Origin: Pseudomonas sp. DTU_2021_1001937_2_SI_NGA_ILE_001
GTDB taxonomy: Bacteria > Pseudomonadota > Gammaproteobacteria > Pseudomonadales > Pseudomonadaceae
DNA: 64,000 nucleotides
Reading direction: 5' to 3'
Assembly: GCF_032463525.1 (NCBI RefSeq)
Contig: NZ_CP135971.1
Location: 1-64,000 of the forward strand
Positions 37,391-46,954 of the stretch are shown one piece after another. Made by a program: the position numbers and the translations under genes. The notes beneath the pieces were generated by a model that saw nothing but the letters and a program-made list of their open reading frames with translations, was not told the DNA's origin and did not search any database. The first letter of the stretch is position 1, and each line of letters begins with the position of its first letter.

Positions 37391-40003
37391 ATGGGCAAAT
37401 CGCTGGTCATCGTGGAATCCCCGGCTAAGGCCAAGACCATCAACAAGTATTTGGGCAACCAGTACGTGGTGAAGTCGAGTATCGGCCATATCCGTGACCT
37501 GCCCACCAGCGGTTCGGCCAGCGCCAGCAAGGAGCCCGCGGCCAAGCGCGGCAAGGCTACCGCCAGCGAGGCGCCGGCCCTGAGCCCCAAGGAAAAGGCC
37601 CGTCGCCAGCTGGTAGCGCGCATGGGCGTGGACCCGGAGCACGGCTGGAAAGCCAAGTACGAGATCCTGCCGGGCAAGGAAAAGGTCATCGAAGAGCTGC
37701 GCAAGCTGGCCAAGGATGCCGACACCATCTACCTGGCAACGGACTTGGACCGCGAGGGGGAGGCGATCGCCTGGCACCTGCGCGAGGCCATTGGCGGTGA
37801 AGACGAGCGCTTCAAGCGCGTGGTGTTCAACGAAATCACCAAGAAGGCCATCCAGGACGCGTTCTCCAAACCCGGCGAGTTGGATATCGCCCGGGTCAAT
37901 GCCCAGCAGGCGCGCCGATTCCTCGATCGCGTGGTGGGCTACATGGTGTCCCCATTGCTGTGGCAGAAGGTCGCACGGGGCCTGTCTGCCGGCCGTGTGC
38001 AATCGGTGGCGGTGAAACTGGTGGTCGAGCGTGAGCGCGAGATCCGCGCGTTCATCCCCGAGGAGTACTGGGAGGTCAACGCCGACCTGGGCACCGCCAA
38101 GGGCGCACAGGTACGTTTCGAGGTGGCGCGGGAGAAGGGCGAGGCCTTCAAGCCGCTCAACGAAGCCCAGGCCATGGCCGCGCTGAACAAGCTGAAGGCT
38201 TCCAGCTTCAGCATCGTGCGTCGTGAAGACAAGCCGACCAGCAGCAAGCCCTCGGCCCCCTTCATTACCTCGACCCTGCAGCAGGCTGCCAGCAACCGTC
38301 TGGGCTTCGGGGTGAAGAAGACCATGATGATGGCCCAGCGTCTGTATGAGGCCGGTTACATCACCTACATGCGTACCGACTCGACCAACCTCTCTGCCGA
38401 CGCCCTGGCGATGGCACGCAGCTACATCGAGAGCGAGTTCGGCAAGAAGTATCTGCCGGACAGCCCGAACCTCTACAGCAGCAAGGAAGGCGCCCAGGAG
38501 GCTCACGAAGCGATTCGCCCGTCGGATGTCAACACCCATCCAAGCAAGCTTTCCGGCATGGAGCGGGACGCCGAGCGTCTTTACGAGTTGATCTGGCGCC
38601 AGTTCGTGGCCTGCCAGATGCCGCCGGCCCAGTACCTGTCGACCACCGTCGCGGTGGCCGCTGGCGATTTCGAGCTGCGTGCCAAGGGCCGTATTCTGAA
38701 GTTCGATGGTTACACCAAGGTGCTGCCGCAGATCGCCAAGCCCGGTGATGATGGTGTGCTGCCAGACATGGCCGAAGGCGAAAAGCTCGATCTGCTCGCC
38801 CTCGACCCGAGCCAGCATTTCACCAAGCCCCCGGCGCGCTATTCCGAAGCCAGCCTGGTCAAGGAGATGGAAAAGCGTGGTATCGGCCGACCTTCCACCT
38901 ACGCGGCGATCATCTCGACGATTCAGGATCGCGGTTACGTGACATTACACAACCGCCGTTTCTACTCCGAGAAGATGGGTGACATCGTCACCGAGCGCCT
39001 GGCTGAAAGCTTCTCCAACCTGATGGACTACGGCTTCACTGCCGGCATGGAAGAAAACCTCGACGACGTGGCCCAGGGCGAGCGTGACTGGAAGAACGTG
39101 CTGGACGAGTTCTATGACGATTTCCGCACCAAGCTGCAGATCGCCGAGGCGCCGGAAGGCGGCATGCGCGCCAACCAGCCGGTGATGACCGACATCCCAT
39201 GCAAGGTCTGCGGTCGCCCGATGCAGATCCGTACCGCCTCCACCGGCGTGTTCCTCGGCTGCTCGGGCTACAGCCTGCCACCCAAGGAGCGTTGCAAGGC
39301 CACCGTCAACCTCACGCCGGGTGACGAGATCGCCGAAGACGACGAGGGCGAGTCCGAATCCCGGGTGCTGCGCGGCAAGCATCGCTGCCCGATCTGCAGC
39401 ACGGCGATGGATGCCTACCTGCTGGACGAGAAACACAAGCTGCACATCTGCGGCAACAACCCCGACTGCTCGGGATATGAGATCGAAGAGGGCAGCTACC
39501 GCATCAAGGGCTATGAGGGCCCGAGCCTGGAGTGTGACAAGTGCGGCAGCGAGATGCAGCTCAAGACCGGTCGATTCGGCAAGTTCTTCGGTTGCACCAA
39601 CCCTGAATGCAAGAACACCCGCAAGCTGCTGAAGAACGGCGATGCGGCGCCGCCGAAGATGGATCCGGTGAAGATGCCGGAGCTCAAGTGCGAGAAGGTC
39701 GACGACACCTACGTGTTGCGTGACGGTGCTTCAGGGCTGTTCCTGGCCGCCAGCCAGTTCCCCAAGAACCGCGAGACCCGAGCGCCGCTGGTGCTCGAGC
39801 TGCTGCCGCACAAGCAGGAAATCGACCCCAAGTATCACTTCCTGTGCGATGCGCCTGCCCAGGATCCAGATGGCCGTCCGTCGGTGGTGCGCTACAGCCG
39901 CAAGACCAAGGAGCAGTATGTGCAGACCGAGGTCGACGGCAAGCCGACCGGCTGGCGCGCGTTCTACGATGGTGGAACCTGGAAGGTCGAAGACAAGCGC
40001 TGA
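37391..40003 (+). CDS. topA: DNA topoisomerase I (type IA, omega protein)
   Basis: An 870-residue enzyme that relaxes negative supercoils. An N-terminal Toprim domain ([19 protein letters not shown], acidic triad [16 protein letters not shown]) is followed by the cleavage domain with the active-site Tyr in [15 protein letters not shown]. The C-terminus carries three Cys4 zinc-finger repeats (CKVCGRPM...[13 protein letters not shown]...C, CDKCGSEM...GCTNPEC) and a Zn-less tail. A Pseudomonas-type insertion ([20 protein letters not shown]) is present in the Toprim region. Length is normal. Confidence 0.97.
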   Translation: MGKSLVIVESPAKAKTINKYLGNQYVVKSSIGHIRDLPTSGSASASKEPAAKRGKATASEAPALSPKEKARRQLVARMGVDPEHGWKAKYEILPGKEKVIEELRKLAKDADTIYLATDLDREGEAIAWHLREAIGGEDERFKRVVFNEITKKAIQDAFSKPGELDIARVNAQQARRFLDRVVGYMVSPLLWQKVARGLSAGRVQSVAVKLVVEREREIRAFIPEEYWEVNADLGTAKGAQVRFEVAREKGEAFKPLNEAQAMAALNKLKASSFSIVRREDKPTSSKPSAPFITSTLQQAASNRLGFGVKKTMMMAQRLYEAGYITYMRTDSTNLSADALAMARSYIESEFGKKYLPDSPNLYSSKEGAQEAHEAIRPSDVNTHPSKLSGMERDAERLYELIWRQFVACQMPPAQYLSTTVAVAAGDFELRAKGRILKFDGYTKVLPQIAKPGDDGVLPDMAEGEKLDLLALDPSQHFTKPPARYSEASLVKEMEKRGIGRPSTYAAIISTIQDRGYVTLHNRRFYSEKMGDIVTERLAESFSNLMDYGFTAGMEENLDDVAQGERDWKNVLDEFYDDFRTKLQIAEAPEGGMRANQPVMTDIPCKVCGRPMQIRTASTGVFLGCSGYSLPPKERCKATVNLTPGDEIAEDDEGESESRVLRGKHRCPICSTAMDAYLLDEKHKLHICGNNPDCSGYEIEEGSYRIKGYEGPSLECDKCGSEMQLKTGRFGKFFGCTNPECKNTRKLLKNGDAAPPKMDPVKMPELKCEKVDDTYVLRDGASGLFLAASQFPKNRETRAPLVLELLPHKQEIDPKYHFLCDAPAQDPDGRPSVVRYSRKTKEQYVQTEVDGKPTGWRAFYDGGTWKVEDKR

Positions 40004-40010
40004 GGGCGAC

Positions 40011-40030
40011 GCCCCTGCGTCGGCAGGGGC
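40011..40030 (+). other. Hairpin after topA
   Basis: A perfect 8-bp stem (GCCCCTGC, 4-base loop) begins 8 bp after the topA stop. No T-run follows, so termination is possible but unproven, and the next gene may be co-transcribed. Confidence 0.45.
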
Positions 40031-40072
40031 CAAGGCCGGTAATCGGTTTCATCGTTTCAGGGAGGCGCCAGC

Positions 40073-40597
40073 ATGGCCCACGAGTTGTATACCCGAACCA
40101 ACCAGAAGATTTTCTTCGCCGGTTTGGCCCTCGAAGCCTTGAGCAAGGCAGAGCAGGGTCAGGCACTGAATGCCCAGGCCCAGGTGCAGGCCGGTCGCGA
40201 AACCGTCCTGTTCCACCTCTATGGTGCGCTGCTGGGCTTGTGCCATGAAATCGCCGGTTACTACCGCCTGCCTCAGGCCGGGGCGCCTCGTGCCGAGACG
40301 CTGCTGGCGCCCGAGGTACTGGACAGCGTAGCGATTCCTGAACTGGCCGAACTGATCGAGCTGGCGCAGAACCGCCATACCTGGCTGGGCCAACTGCTCG
40401 ATGCCCATGCCGACCTGTTCCGACCGCCACGTGCACCCAGCAAGCCCAAGGGCGATGTGACCCAGCCGATGATCCAGGCGGTGAATCTGGATGACGAGGA
40501 GCCTGAGCAAGGCCTGAGCCATGCGGAACTGGAAGGCTGGCGGCAATCGATCAAGTCACTGGCGGTGCGTTTTCGTCAGGGCATGAACGAGTTCTGA
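40073..40597 (+). CDS. DUF6586-type conserved Pseudomonas protein
   Basis: A 174-residue soluble, mostly helical protein (MAHELYTRTNQKIFFAGLALEALSKAEQ ... GWRQSIKSLAVRFRQGMNEF) with a charged linker at about 130-150 (PSKPKGDVTQPMIQAVNLDDEEPEQ). GGGAGG precedes the ATG. It has the position of PA3010 between topA and sulA (recalled). Function is not known and no catalytic motif was seen. Confidence 0.8.
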   Translation: MAHELYTRTNQKIFFAGLALEALSKAEQGQALNAQAQVQAGRETVLFHLYGALLGLCHEIAGYYRLPQAGAPRAETLLAPEVLDSVAIPELAELIELAQNRHTWLGQLLDAHADLFRPPRAPSKPKGDVTQPMIQAVNLDDEEPEQGLSHAELEGWRQSIKSLAVRFRQGMNEF

Positions 40598-40663
40598 AAA
40601 GCGTGGGTGTATGCGGAGGGCCAGACTGTTACAATGTCCGCCTTTCGCGGAGAATTTGTACTG

Positions 40664-40900
40664 ATGTCTACTTCTTTTCTTGAAATTGTCGAGCTTCCTG
40701 ACGGGCGTATCGAACTGCGACGCGCCGAGGATGAAGGCTCGTTGGTCACGCTCAACTTTTCTGAAGATGCCAAGGTGTTTCTGCAAGGTCAGCACGTGGA
40801 AGTGGCCAAGGCCATGCTGAGCGTGGGCGTGCAGATGGCGGGTCGCCTTGCCGAAGGCGTGCTGGAAAAGGAAGAAGAAGGTCCACGCGTCCTGCATTGA
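40664..40900 (+). CDS. Small conserved Pseudomonas protein, unknown function
   Basis: A 78-residue acidic soluble protein (STSFLEIVELPDGRIELRRAEDEGS ... GRLAEGVLEKEEEGPRVLH). The ATG at 40664 was chosen because the conserved-looking part begins there, although a longer in-frame start exists at 40607. It has the position of PA3009 (recalled) in the topA-to-sulA gap, convergent to sulA. Function unknown. Confidence 0.75.
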   Translation: MSTSFLEIVELPDGRIELRRAEDEGSLVTLNFSEDAKVFLQGQHVEVAKAMLSVGVQMAGRLAEGVLEKEEEGPRVLH

Positions 40901-41068
40901 ACCCAGCGCGCTGGTTCAGGCAGTTTCTCGACAGGTGCTTGTCCCCTCAATTAGGGTGAGTTGCCTGTGTCTTGCAATCAGAACGGTAACGCCTGCTGGT
41001 TACCGCTGATCGGTTTCGCTTTCACCTTTCGCTGTCCATCTACCCCCGCGCGCAGGGTTCGATGGCGT

Positions 41069-41539
41069 TCAACCCAGCCTGACGTTGAGGCTTTGTGCTT
41101 CGCCGTCTCGTGCGGCCGCAGTCAGCTGCTGGCGTGCCGATGCGCTGAGTGGGCTGAGCCAGCTGACGACCGTATGGCTGCGCCCCAGGCGCAAGGCTTC
41201 CCGAGTCAGGTCCAGCGCGGTCTGGTTGCTGCGTGGCCGCAGGATCAGGATGCGTTCCCGGTTCAGCCCGGCATCACGCAGCCAGGTCTGTGTCACATTG
41301 GCCGGTGGTGCAATGAGTGTCAGCCAGCGCGCGTCCTGCTCCTGGCTCAGTTCCCGGAGGATGGGCGCCAGCAGACCAAGGCAGTTTCCGGCCGCACCAC
41401 GCAATGACAGCTCGCTGAACACCTCCGGCAACGGCTCGCGCATGGCCGGCGGCAGCTCCTGAAGGGGCGTGATCATGGGTTGGGCCAAGAACGCCTCGAA
41501 CAACGGTAATTGGGTATTGGGGGCCGGATGGAACTGCAT
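41069..41539 (-). CDS. sulA: SOS cell-division inhibitor SulA
   Basis: A 156-residue protein. The central core EQDARWLTLIAPPANVTQTWLRDAGLNRERILILRPRSNQTALDLTREALRLG matches the SulA/RecA-like fold that binds FtsZ and blocks its polymerisation after DNA damage. The start lies 10 bp after the lexA stop on the same strand, so it is transcribed from the LexA-controlled lexA promoter. No separate LexA box is seen in the gap. Confidence 0.9.
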   Translation of the reverse strand: MQFHPAPNTQLPLFEAFLAQPMITPLQELPPAMREPLPEVFSELSLRGAAGNCLGLLAPILRELSQEQDARWLTLIAPPANVTQTWLRDAGLNRERILILRPRSNQTALDLTREALRLGRSHTVVSWLSPLSASARQQLTAAARDGEAQSLNVRLG

Positions 41540-41549
41540 GACTGTCTCC

Positions 41550-42158
41550 TTAACGGCGGATGACGCCGACGCTCAAGCCTTCGATGACCAGCTCCTGTTC
41601 CTTGAGGTCGACCTCGATGGGGGCGAACTCAGGGTTTTCAGCAATCAGCCAGACCTTGCTGCCTTCACGTTTGAAGCGCTTGACCGTGACTTCGTCACCG
41701 ATTCGGGCTACGACGATCTGGCCATTGCGTGCTTCACGCGTGGTGTGTACGGCCAGCAGGTCGCCGTCGAGAATGCCGACATCCTTCATGCTCATGCCAT
41801 GCACGCGCAGCAGGTAGTCGGCGCTGGGATGGAAGAAGGTTGGATTGATGTTGCAGGACTCCTCGATATGCTGCTGGGCGAGGATGGGGGCGCCGGCGGC
41901 AACACGACCGATGATTGGCAGGCTGCTGTCGTCGGGCTTGGCTTCGAAGCCAGGGATGCGAATGCCGCGCGAGGCGCCGGGGGTCATCTCGATGGCGCCC
42001 TTGCGGGCCAGGGCCTTGAGGTGTTCCTCGGCGGCGTTCGGAGACTTGAAGCCCAGTTCCTGGGCGATTTCCGCACGGGTAGGAGGATAGCCATTGTCTT
42101 CGAGGCAGCGTTTGATGAAGCCAAGGATTTCGGCCTGGCGTGGCGTCAGTTTGATCAT
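41550..42158 (-). CDS. lexA: SOS repressor LexA
   Basis: A 202-residue repressor. The N-terminal winged helix ([47 protein letters not shown]) is followed by a C-terminal serine-protease domain with the Ala-Gly cleavage site in [10 protein letters not shown], the catalytic Ser in [11 protein letters not shown] and the catalytic Lys in [11 protein letters not shown]. Two LexA boxes lie 11-45 bp upstream of its ATG, as expected for autoregulation. First gene of the lexA-sulA operon. Confidence 0.97.
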   Translation of the reverse strand: MIKLTPRQAEILGFIKRCLEDNGYPPTRAEIAQELGFKSPNAAEEHLKALARKGAIEMTPGASRGIRIPGFEAKPDDSSLPIIGRVAAGAPILAQQHIEESCNINPTFFHPSADYLLRVHGMSMKDVGILDGDLLAVHTTREARNGQIVVARIGDEVTVKRFKREGSKVWLIAENPEFAPIEVDLKEQELVIEGLSVGVIRR

Positions 42159-42168
42159 TTCGTGCGCT

Positions 42169-42184
42169 CTGTCTTTTTATACAG
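42169..42184. promoter_or_regulatory. LexA box 1
   Basis: CTG-N10-CAG with an AT-rich centre; on the minus strand it reads CTGTATAAAAAGACAG. It is 11 bp upstream of the lexA start. Confidence 0.85.
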
Positions 42185-42187
42185 TGA

Positions 42188-42203
42188 CTGGGATTATATA
42201 CAG
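42188..42203. promoter_or_regulatory. LexA box 2
   Basis: A second CTG-N10-CAG; minus strand CTGTATATAATCCCAG. It lies 4 bp from box 1, so two LexA dimers can bind side by side. Confidence 0.85.
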
Positions 42204-42322
42204 TGGCTGCGTCTTGGCAATCGCCGATTTGATGCAGGTGCCGAACGGGCGCTGGTCGGGACAGCTTGAACGCGTGACTGTTCAGCCACAAAATGAACCC
42301 CCGCTTGACAAATGACAGGGCT

Positions 42323-42349
42323 GAAACGTATGTTTCAAACGATTGTTTT
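42323..42349. promoter_or_regulatory. Overlapping PsrA operators in the psrA promoter
   Basis: GAAAC-GTAT-GTTTC at 42323-42336 is a perfect form of the PsrA operator. A second copy, CAAAC-GATT-GTTTT, overlaps it by one base at 42336-42349. TTGACA at 42305-42310 and TATGTT at 42329-42334 (18-bp spacer) look like the psrA -35 and -10, so bound PsrA would cover the -10 and repress its own gene. Confidence 0.82.
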
Positions 42350-42364
42350 GTCAGGCAGAGAGCC

Positions 42365-43075
42365 ATGGCCCAGTCGGAAACCGTAGAACGTATCCTTGAT
42401 GCTGCCGAGCAGCTGTTCGCCGAAAAAGGCTTCGCCGAGACTTCCCTGCGGCTGATCACCAGCAAGGCGTCGGTGAACCTCGCAGCGGTCAACTACCATT
42501 TCGGTTCCAAGAAAGCCCTCATCCAGGCGGTCTTTTCCCGCTTCCTGGGGCCGTTCTGCGCCAGTCTTGAGCGCGAGCTGGAGCGTCGCCAGGGTCTTCC
42601 CGAGCACAAGCCGAGCCTTGAGGAACTGCTGGGTATCCTGGTCGAGCAGGCCATGGCCGTGCAGCCGCGCAGCGGCAACGACCTGTCCATCTTCATGCGC
42701 CTGTTGGGCCTGGCGTTCAGCCAGAGCCAGGGGCACCTGCGTCGTTACCTGGAAGACATGTACGGCAAGGTGTTCCGCCGCTACATGCAACTGGTCAACG
42801 AGGCCGCGCCGCAAATCCCCCCCATCGAGCTGTTCTGGCGCGTGCACTTCATGCTGGGCGCCGCCGCGTTCAGCATGTCCGGTATCAAGGCCCTGCGGGC
42901 GATTTCCGAGAATGATTTCGGGGTGAACACCTCCATCGAGCAGGTCATGCGCCTGATGGTGCCGTTCCTGGCCGCCGGCATGCGTGCCGAGAGTGGTGTG
43001 ACCGAGCCTTCCATGGTGTCCGCGCAACTCAGACCCCGCAACAAGACGCCCGCCGCGCTCGCCGCCAAGGCCTGA
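42365..43075 (+). CDS. psrA: TetR-family fatty-acid-responsive regulator PsrA
   Basis: A 236-residue TetR regulator. The helix-turn-helix domain (VERILDAAEQLFAEKGFAETSLRLITSKASVNLAAVNYHFGSKKALIQAVF) is followed by an all-helical ligand domain. In pseudomonads PsrA senses long-chain fatty acids, represses beta-oxidation genes and affects rpoS. Here the assignment is supported by position next to lexA and near fadBA, and by the GAAAC-N4-GTTTC operator in its own promoter. The ATG at 42365 is the better start; an upstream frame to 42293 would include the operator. Confidence 0.92.
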   Translation: MAQSETVERILDAAEQLFAEKGFAETSLRLITSKASVNLAAVNYHFGSKKALIQAVFSRFLGPFCASLERELERRQGLPEHKPSLEELLGILVEQAMAVQPRSGNDLSIFMRLLGLAFSQSQGHLRRYLEDMYGKVFRRYMQLVNEAAPQIPPIELFWRVHFMLGAAAFSMSGIKALRAISENDFGVNTSIEQVMRLMVPFLAAGMRAESGVTEPSMVSAQLRPRNKTPAALAAKA

Positions 43076-43141
43076 AGCCACATTGCACCGGGCCGCAGGA
43101 TCAAGCACCATGCCGGCTCGATCCAAGGCAAGGTGTTTTCT

Positions 43142-44152
43142 ATGAGTTCTGGCCTGCAAGGCTCCCTGATGGTCGATGTCGCCGGTACCTGGCTGACCGC
43201 TGAAGACCGTCATCTACTGCGCCAGCCCGAAGTGGGCGGCCTGATTATCTTTGCCCGCAATATCGAGCATCCGCGTCAGGTCCGCGAGCTGAGCGCATCG
43301 ATCCGCGCCATTCGCCCGGACCTGCTGCTGGCGGTGGACCAGGAAGGTGGGCGGGTGCAGCGCCTGCGCCAAGGCTTCGTGCGTCTGCCTGCCATGCGCT
43401 CGATCGCTGATCGCCCTGATGCCGAAGCCCTGGCTCGTCACTGCGGCTGGCTGATGGCGACCGAGGTACTGGCCGTAGGTCTCGACTTGAGTTTCGCGCC
43501 GGTGCTGGACCTGGACCACGGGCGCAGTGCCGTGGTCGGTACCCGTGCCTTCGAAGGTGATCCCGAATATGCCGCACGCCTGGCTGGCGCGTTCATCTGC
43601 GGCATGAACGAAGCGGGCATGGCCGCCACCGGCAAGCACTTCCCGGGGCACGGCTGGGCCGAAGCCGATTCGCACGTGGCCATTCCCACCGACGAGCGCA
43701 GCCTGGAGAGCATCCGTGCCCATGACCTGGTGCCTTTCGCGCGCCTGAGTCGTCAGCTGGCGGCGGTGATGCCGGCGCATGTCATCTACCCGCAGGTCGA
43801 TGCCCAGCCTGCCGGTTTCTCACGGCGCTGGCTGCAGGAAATCCTGCGCGGCGAGCTGGGTTTTGACGGGATGATTTTCAGTGACGACCTGTCGATGGCG
43901 GGTGCGCACGTGGCAGGCGACGCGGCCAGCCGCATCGAGGCGGCCCTGGGAGCCGGTTGTGACATGGGCCTGGTTTGCAACGACCGCGCCAGCGCCGAAC
44001 TGGCCTTGAGTGCTGCGCAGCGCCTGAACGTCAGCCCTTCGCCACGGCTGGCGCGCATGCGTGGCCAGGCGCATGCCAGCACCGAATACCGCAGCCAGCC
44101 GCGCTGGCTGGCGGCCGTTCAGGCATTGCGCGCCGCACAACTGATCGACTGA
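43142..44152 (+). CDS. nagZ: Beta-N-acetylhexosaminidase NagZ
   Basis: A 336-residue cytoplasmic GH3 enzyme that removes N-acetylglucosamine from muropeptides during cell-wall recycling. Motifs are [37 protein letters not shown], the catalytic-loop histidine in [19 protein letters not shown] and the nucleophile Asp in [12 protein letters not shown]. It influences AmpR/AmpC beta-lactamase induction in relatives, by family. It follows psrA by 66 bp on the same strand. The ATG at 43142 is preferred over a GTG three codons upstream. Confidence 0.94.
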   Translation: MSSGLQGSLMVDVAGTWLTAEDRHLLRQPEVGGLIIFARNIEHPRQVRELSASIRAIRPDLLLAVDQEGGRVQRLRQGFVRLPAMRSIADRPDAEALARHCGWLMATEVLAVGLDLSFAPVLDLDHGRSAVVGTRAFEGDPEYAARLAGAFICGMNEAGMAATGKHFPGHGWAEADSHVAIPTDERSLESIRAHDLVPFARLSRQLAAVMPAHVIYPQVDAQPAGFSRRWLQEILRGELGFDGMIFSDDLSMAGAHVAGDAASRIEAALGAGCDMGLVCNDRASAELALSAAQRLNVSPSPRLARMRGQAHASTEYRSQPRWLAAVQALRAAQLID

Positions 44153-44166
44153 GTCAGCCGTTCGCT

Positions 44167-44188
44167 ACGGGCAGCCTGCGCTGCCCGT
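44167..44188. terminator. Hairpin between convergent nagZ and pssA
   Basis: A perfect 9-bp stem (ACGGGCAGC at 44167-44175 with 44180-44188), 4-base loop, 14 bp after the nagZ stop. T-run only partial, so a bidirectional terminator is likely but not certain. Confidence 0.6.
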
Positions 44189-44209
44189 TGTGTGGAACCG
44201 CCGCGTGGC

Positions 44210-45553
44210 TTAGAGAATCCGGTACAGCAGGCGCTCGATCTTCACCCGGCTGACCCGACGCAGAAACTTGTGCACCCCTTCCGGGTAGTCCGCCAGCGTC
44301 TGCAGCTCTTCGTAGTGCCCCACGCGCCGGGTGTGCTGCATCAGGCTGGCCAGCTCTCGGGCTCTGGGCTCCAGCCACTCTCCCTTGGGGTCATCGATCA
44401 GCAGGCCGTTCTCCAGGTCCAGGTTGAAGGCTCGCGGGTTGAGGTTGTTACCGGTCAGCAGGGTATGGCGCTGATCGATCCACATGCCCTTGAGGTGGTA
44501 GGTATTGTCGCCGTGCTTCCACAAGTGCAGGTTCAGTCGTTGGCGGTCGATGGCCGCCTGATGCTTGCGGGCGAAGCGGCGCAGGCTGATTTCGTACAGG
44601 TATGGCAGCGCAGAAATGACCTTGAACGGTTCCTGGGGGGGAATGAAGAAGTCGTTGGCGGTCTTGTCGCCGACGATGATGTCGACCACCACGCCGCGCT
44701 TGATCGCACGATTGATTTCCCGGGTCACCGCCATCGGCAGGTTGAAGTATGGCGTACAGATGCTCAGGTGACTCTGACTGCTGGCGATCAGCTCACAGAT
44801 GGTGCGGTTCAGTGCATTGCGCGGGCCGACGCCCAGCAGGGGAATGATGCGCAGCTCGCCATTCTCGGCAACCCCCTGGGCGGTGTCGTAGGTGGCGCGT
44901 TTCAGTTGGCTGCGAAAGGCACGAATTTCACCCCGCAGGTTGCGTGAGCTGGGCGGTTGCGGCAGGTCGAGACGATGCACGGCTGGCGAGCCGATGATGT
45001 CGCGCTGCACCAACCCGACGAAGCTGTCGGCCAGCTCCGCGCTGTGGATCAGGTGATAGCGGTCGAGCCGGTATTTGTCGAGCTTGTGCAGGTACACGTT
45101 GTTGAGACTGGCGCCGGTGTACAGCACCTTGTCGTCGATCACGCTGCCCTTGAGGTGCAGCACGCCGAACAGTTCGCGAGTCTGTACCGGTACACCGTGG
45201 ATCGGCACTTCGACGTCATGCTCCAGGTGCTGGCTCTGATACCACGCGCTGTTGCCTGGTTGCCGCCCGGCGCCGATCAGCCCGCGCTGGGCGCGGAACC
45301 AGTCCACCAGTACCTGCACGTCGAGTTCCGGACGCGCGGCCTTTGCGGCGTACAGGGCGTCGAGGATTTCCTGTCCGGCTTCGTCTTCCTGCAGGTAGAG
45401 GGCGATGATGTAGATGCGCCGGGTCGCCTGGGCGATCTGCTCCAGCAGGCAGCGCCGATAGTCGGCTGCCGAAGGGAGCAGGTTGATCGCGGTGTCGGGC
45501 AGGTTGAAACCGCGCAGCGTGGCAAGGGTCGAGCGTCGGAAGGGGGACTGCAT
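44210..45553 (-). CDS. pssA: CDP-diacylglycerol--serine O-phosphatidyltransferase, PLD-type
   Basis: A 447-residue enzyme of the phospholipase-D superfamily that makes phosphatidylserine from CDP-diacylglycerol and L-serine. Two HKD motifs are visible: HLKGSVIDDKVLYTGASLNN (about 140-160) and HLKGMWIDQRHTLLTGNNLNPRAF (about 350-375). Length agrees with E. coli PssA (451). Like that protein it lacks membrane segments and should associate peripherally. Single gene, convergent to nagZ. Confidence 0.9.
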   Translation of the reverse strand: MQSPFRRSTLATLRGFNLPDTAINLLPSAADYRRCLLEQIAQATRRIYIIALYLQEDEAGQEILDALYAAKAARPELDVQVLVDWFRAQRGLIGAGRQPGNSAWYQSQHLEHDVEVPIHGVPVQTRELFGVLHLKGSVIDDKVLYTGASLNNVYLHKLDKYRLDRYHLIHSAELADSFVGLVQRDIIGSPAVHRLDLPQPPSSRNLRGEIRAFRSQLKRATYDTAQGVAENGELRIIPLLGVGPRNALNRTICELIASSQSHLSICTPYFNLPMAVTREINRAIKRGVVVDIIVGDKTANDFFIPPQEPFKVISALPYLYEISLRRFARKHQAAIDRQRLNLHLWKHGDNTYHLKGMWIDQRHTLLTGNNLNPRAFNLDLENGLLIDDPKGEWLEPRARELASLMQHTRRVGHYEELQTLADYPEGVHKFLRRVSRVKIERLLYRIL

Positions 45554-45598
45554 AAGCCTCTCGATCGTTGAGCGATGACTGGCGAGCTTACACCAGAT

Positions 45599-45626
45599 CG
45601 GACACGCCGGTAGGCCGACGTGTCCG
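45599..45626 (-). terminator. Hairpin after the glycerophosphodiesterase gene
   Basis: An 8-bp perfect inverted repeat (CGGACACG at 45599-45606 with 45619-45626) lies 8 bp beyond the stop. No clear T-run. Confidence 0.45.
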
Positions 45627-45633
45627 GGCGCGG

Positions 45634-46776
45634 TCAGTAACCGTTGCTCTTGAGCAGGCTATCGATGTCCTGGCGGGCCGGGCGCTGATAGAACTTCAGC
45701 AGTTCGGCGGTACGGTTGGTGAAGAAGCCGTCGGCCCCGGCGGCACTGATGCTCTTGAAGTCCACGGCTTCATCGACAGTGTAGGGGTGGACGATCAGCC
45801 CCTTGGCATGGGTCAGCTCGTTCATCCAGGGCTTGACCAGATCCATGTAGCTCTGGTCACCGCCATTGGCCAATCGCGATGAAGGTCCGGTGCCGATGGC
45901 GCCGTTGGCCTTGGCCCAGTCGATCCAGGCCTCGAACTCGGCCTTGGAACTGACCTCCTGGGCCGCGTAGTAGCTGGCCTTGTCCTTGAAGCCCGAGTCT
46001 TTGAACGGCACCGCCGACTTCGGCTTGATCGAACCTTCACCGACCCACAGCAACAGCACCTTGGGCACCTGCGGCATCTCCTTGTGCAGCAGTCGCAGGC
46101 TGGACTTGTCGAAGGTCTGCAGCACCACGCGGCCTGGCATGTGCGCGACGTTGACCTGTCCAGGCGCCGCCGCCGGGCGTTCACGCAGCCAGCCGCGACG
46201 CTGCAGAACCTCTTTCAGGTCTGCCTCGATGCCGGGAAACTGCTCAGGAACCTTGGTCTCGATATACAGGCCGGGCTTGTTGGCGCCGCCCTCGGCGATG
46301 TCCATCACTTCTTCGAGGGTCAGGATCTTCAACCCGGCGTAACGGTCACGGGCACGGCCCGGGTAAGCCTTGTTGAACCACGAACCGGCGTCCAGCTGCT
46401 TGAGTTCGGCGAGGCTGAAGCTGCTCACCGGGTCGTGGGCGCGGGCCGGAAAGACCTCGTCGATGTTGGTGGTACGCTGCAGGTTGTCATCGTGCAGGGC
46501 GATCAGTACGCCGTCCTGGGTGCGTTGCAGGTCCAGTTCCAGATAGTCGGCACCCAGTTCCCGAGCAAGGATGAACGCCGGCAGTGTCTCCTCCGGGGCA
46601 TCGAATGAGGCACCCCGGTGGGCGATGACCGCCGGCCAGGGAATGCCAGCCTTGGCAGCGAGGGCCTGGCCGGGCGCTTCACTGGCCAGTGTCGGAGCGG
46701 CGGTCAGCGTCGCGGCGATGGCGGCCAGGGCCAGACGACCGAAGAGTGGAGTGAGGCGGGGGGCGAATGCGGGCAT
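45634..46776 (-). CDS. Exported glycerophosphodiester phosphodiesterase (GlpQ-like)
   Basis: A 380-residue periplasmic GDPD. The signal peptide starts MPAFAPRLTPLFGRLALAAIAATLTAAPTLA. The TIM-barrel has the GDPD motifs VIAHRGASFDAPEETLPAF, YLELDLQRTQDGVLIALHDDNLQRTTN, LYIETKVPEQFPGIE and IVHPYTVDEAVDFKSIS. It hydrolyses deacylated phospholipids to glycerol-3-phosphate and an alcohol. The ATG at 46776 has AAGGAA 8 bases upstream; a longer frame to 47004 gives no signal peptide and was rejected. Single gene. Confidence 0.9.
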   Translation of the reverse strand: MPAFAPRLTPLFGRLALAAIAATLTAAPTLASEAPGQALAAKAGIPWPAVIAHRGASFDAPEETLPAFILARELGADYLELDLQRTQDGVLIALHDDNLQRTTNIDEVFPARAHDPVSSFSLAELKQLDAGSWFNKAYPGRARDRYAGLKILTLEEVMDIAEGGANKPGLYIETKVPEQFPGIEADLKEVLQRRGWLRERPAAAPGQVNVAHMPGRVVLQTFDKSSLRLLHKEMPQVPKVLLLWVGEGSIKPKSAVPFKDSGFKDKASYYAAQEVSSKAEFEAWIDWAKANGAIGTGPSSRLANGGDQSYMDLVKPWMNELTHAKGLIVHPYTVDEAVDFKSISAAGADGFFTNRTAELLKFYQRPARQDIDSLLKSNGY

Positions 46777-46954
46777 GCTCGTAATTCCTTGTGCGAAAGT
46801 CGCCGCATGGTTTGCCGGATGGGCATGCAGCGGGTAATGGCGAAAAGCAATCCGTTTGGGCACTATTGGACCCGTTGCTGAACGATATGTGCGGCCAGTC
46901 TGGCCGGCAACTGCGTCGAGCGTGTGAACGTCCCCCTTTTCCAGGTACTGGCTG

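Noticed and set aside
42323..42349. Reading the psrA operator pair as a third LexA box
   Set aside because: It lacks CTG-N10-CAG and fits GAAAC-N4-GTTTC instead.
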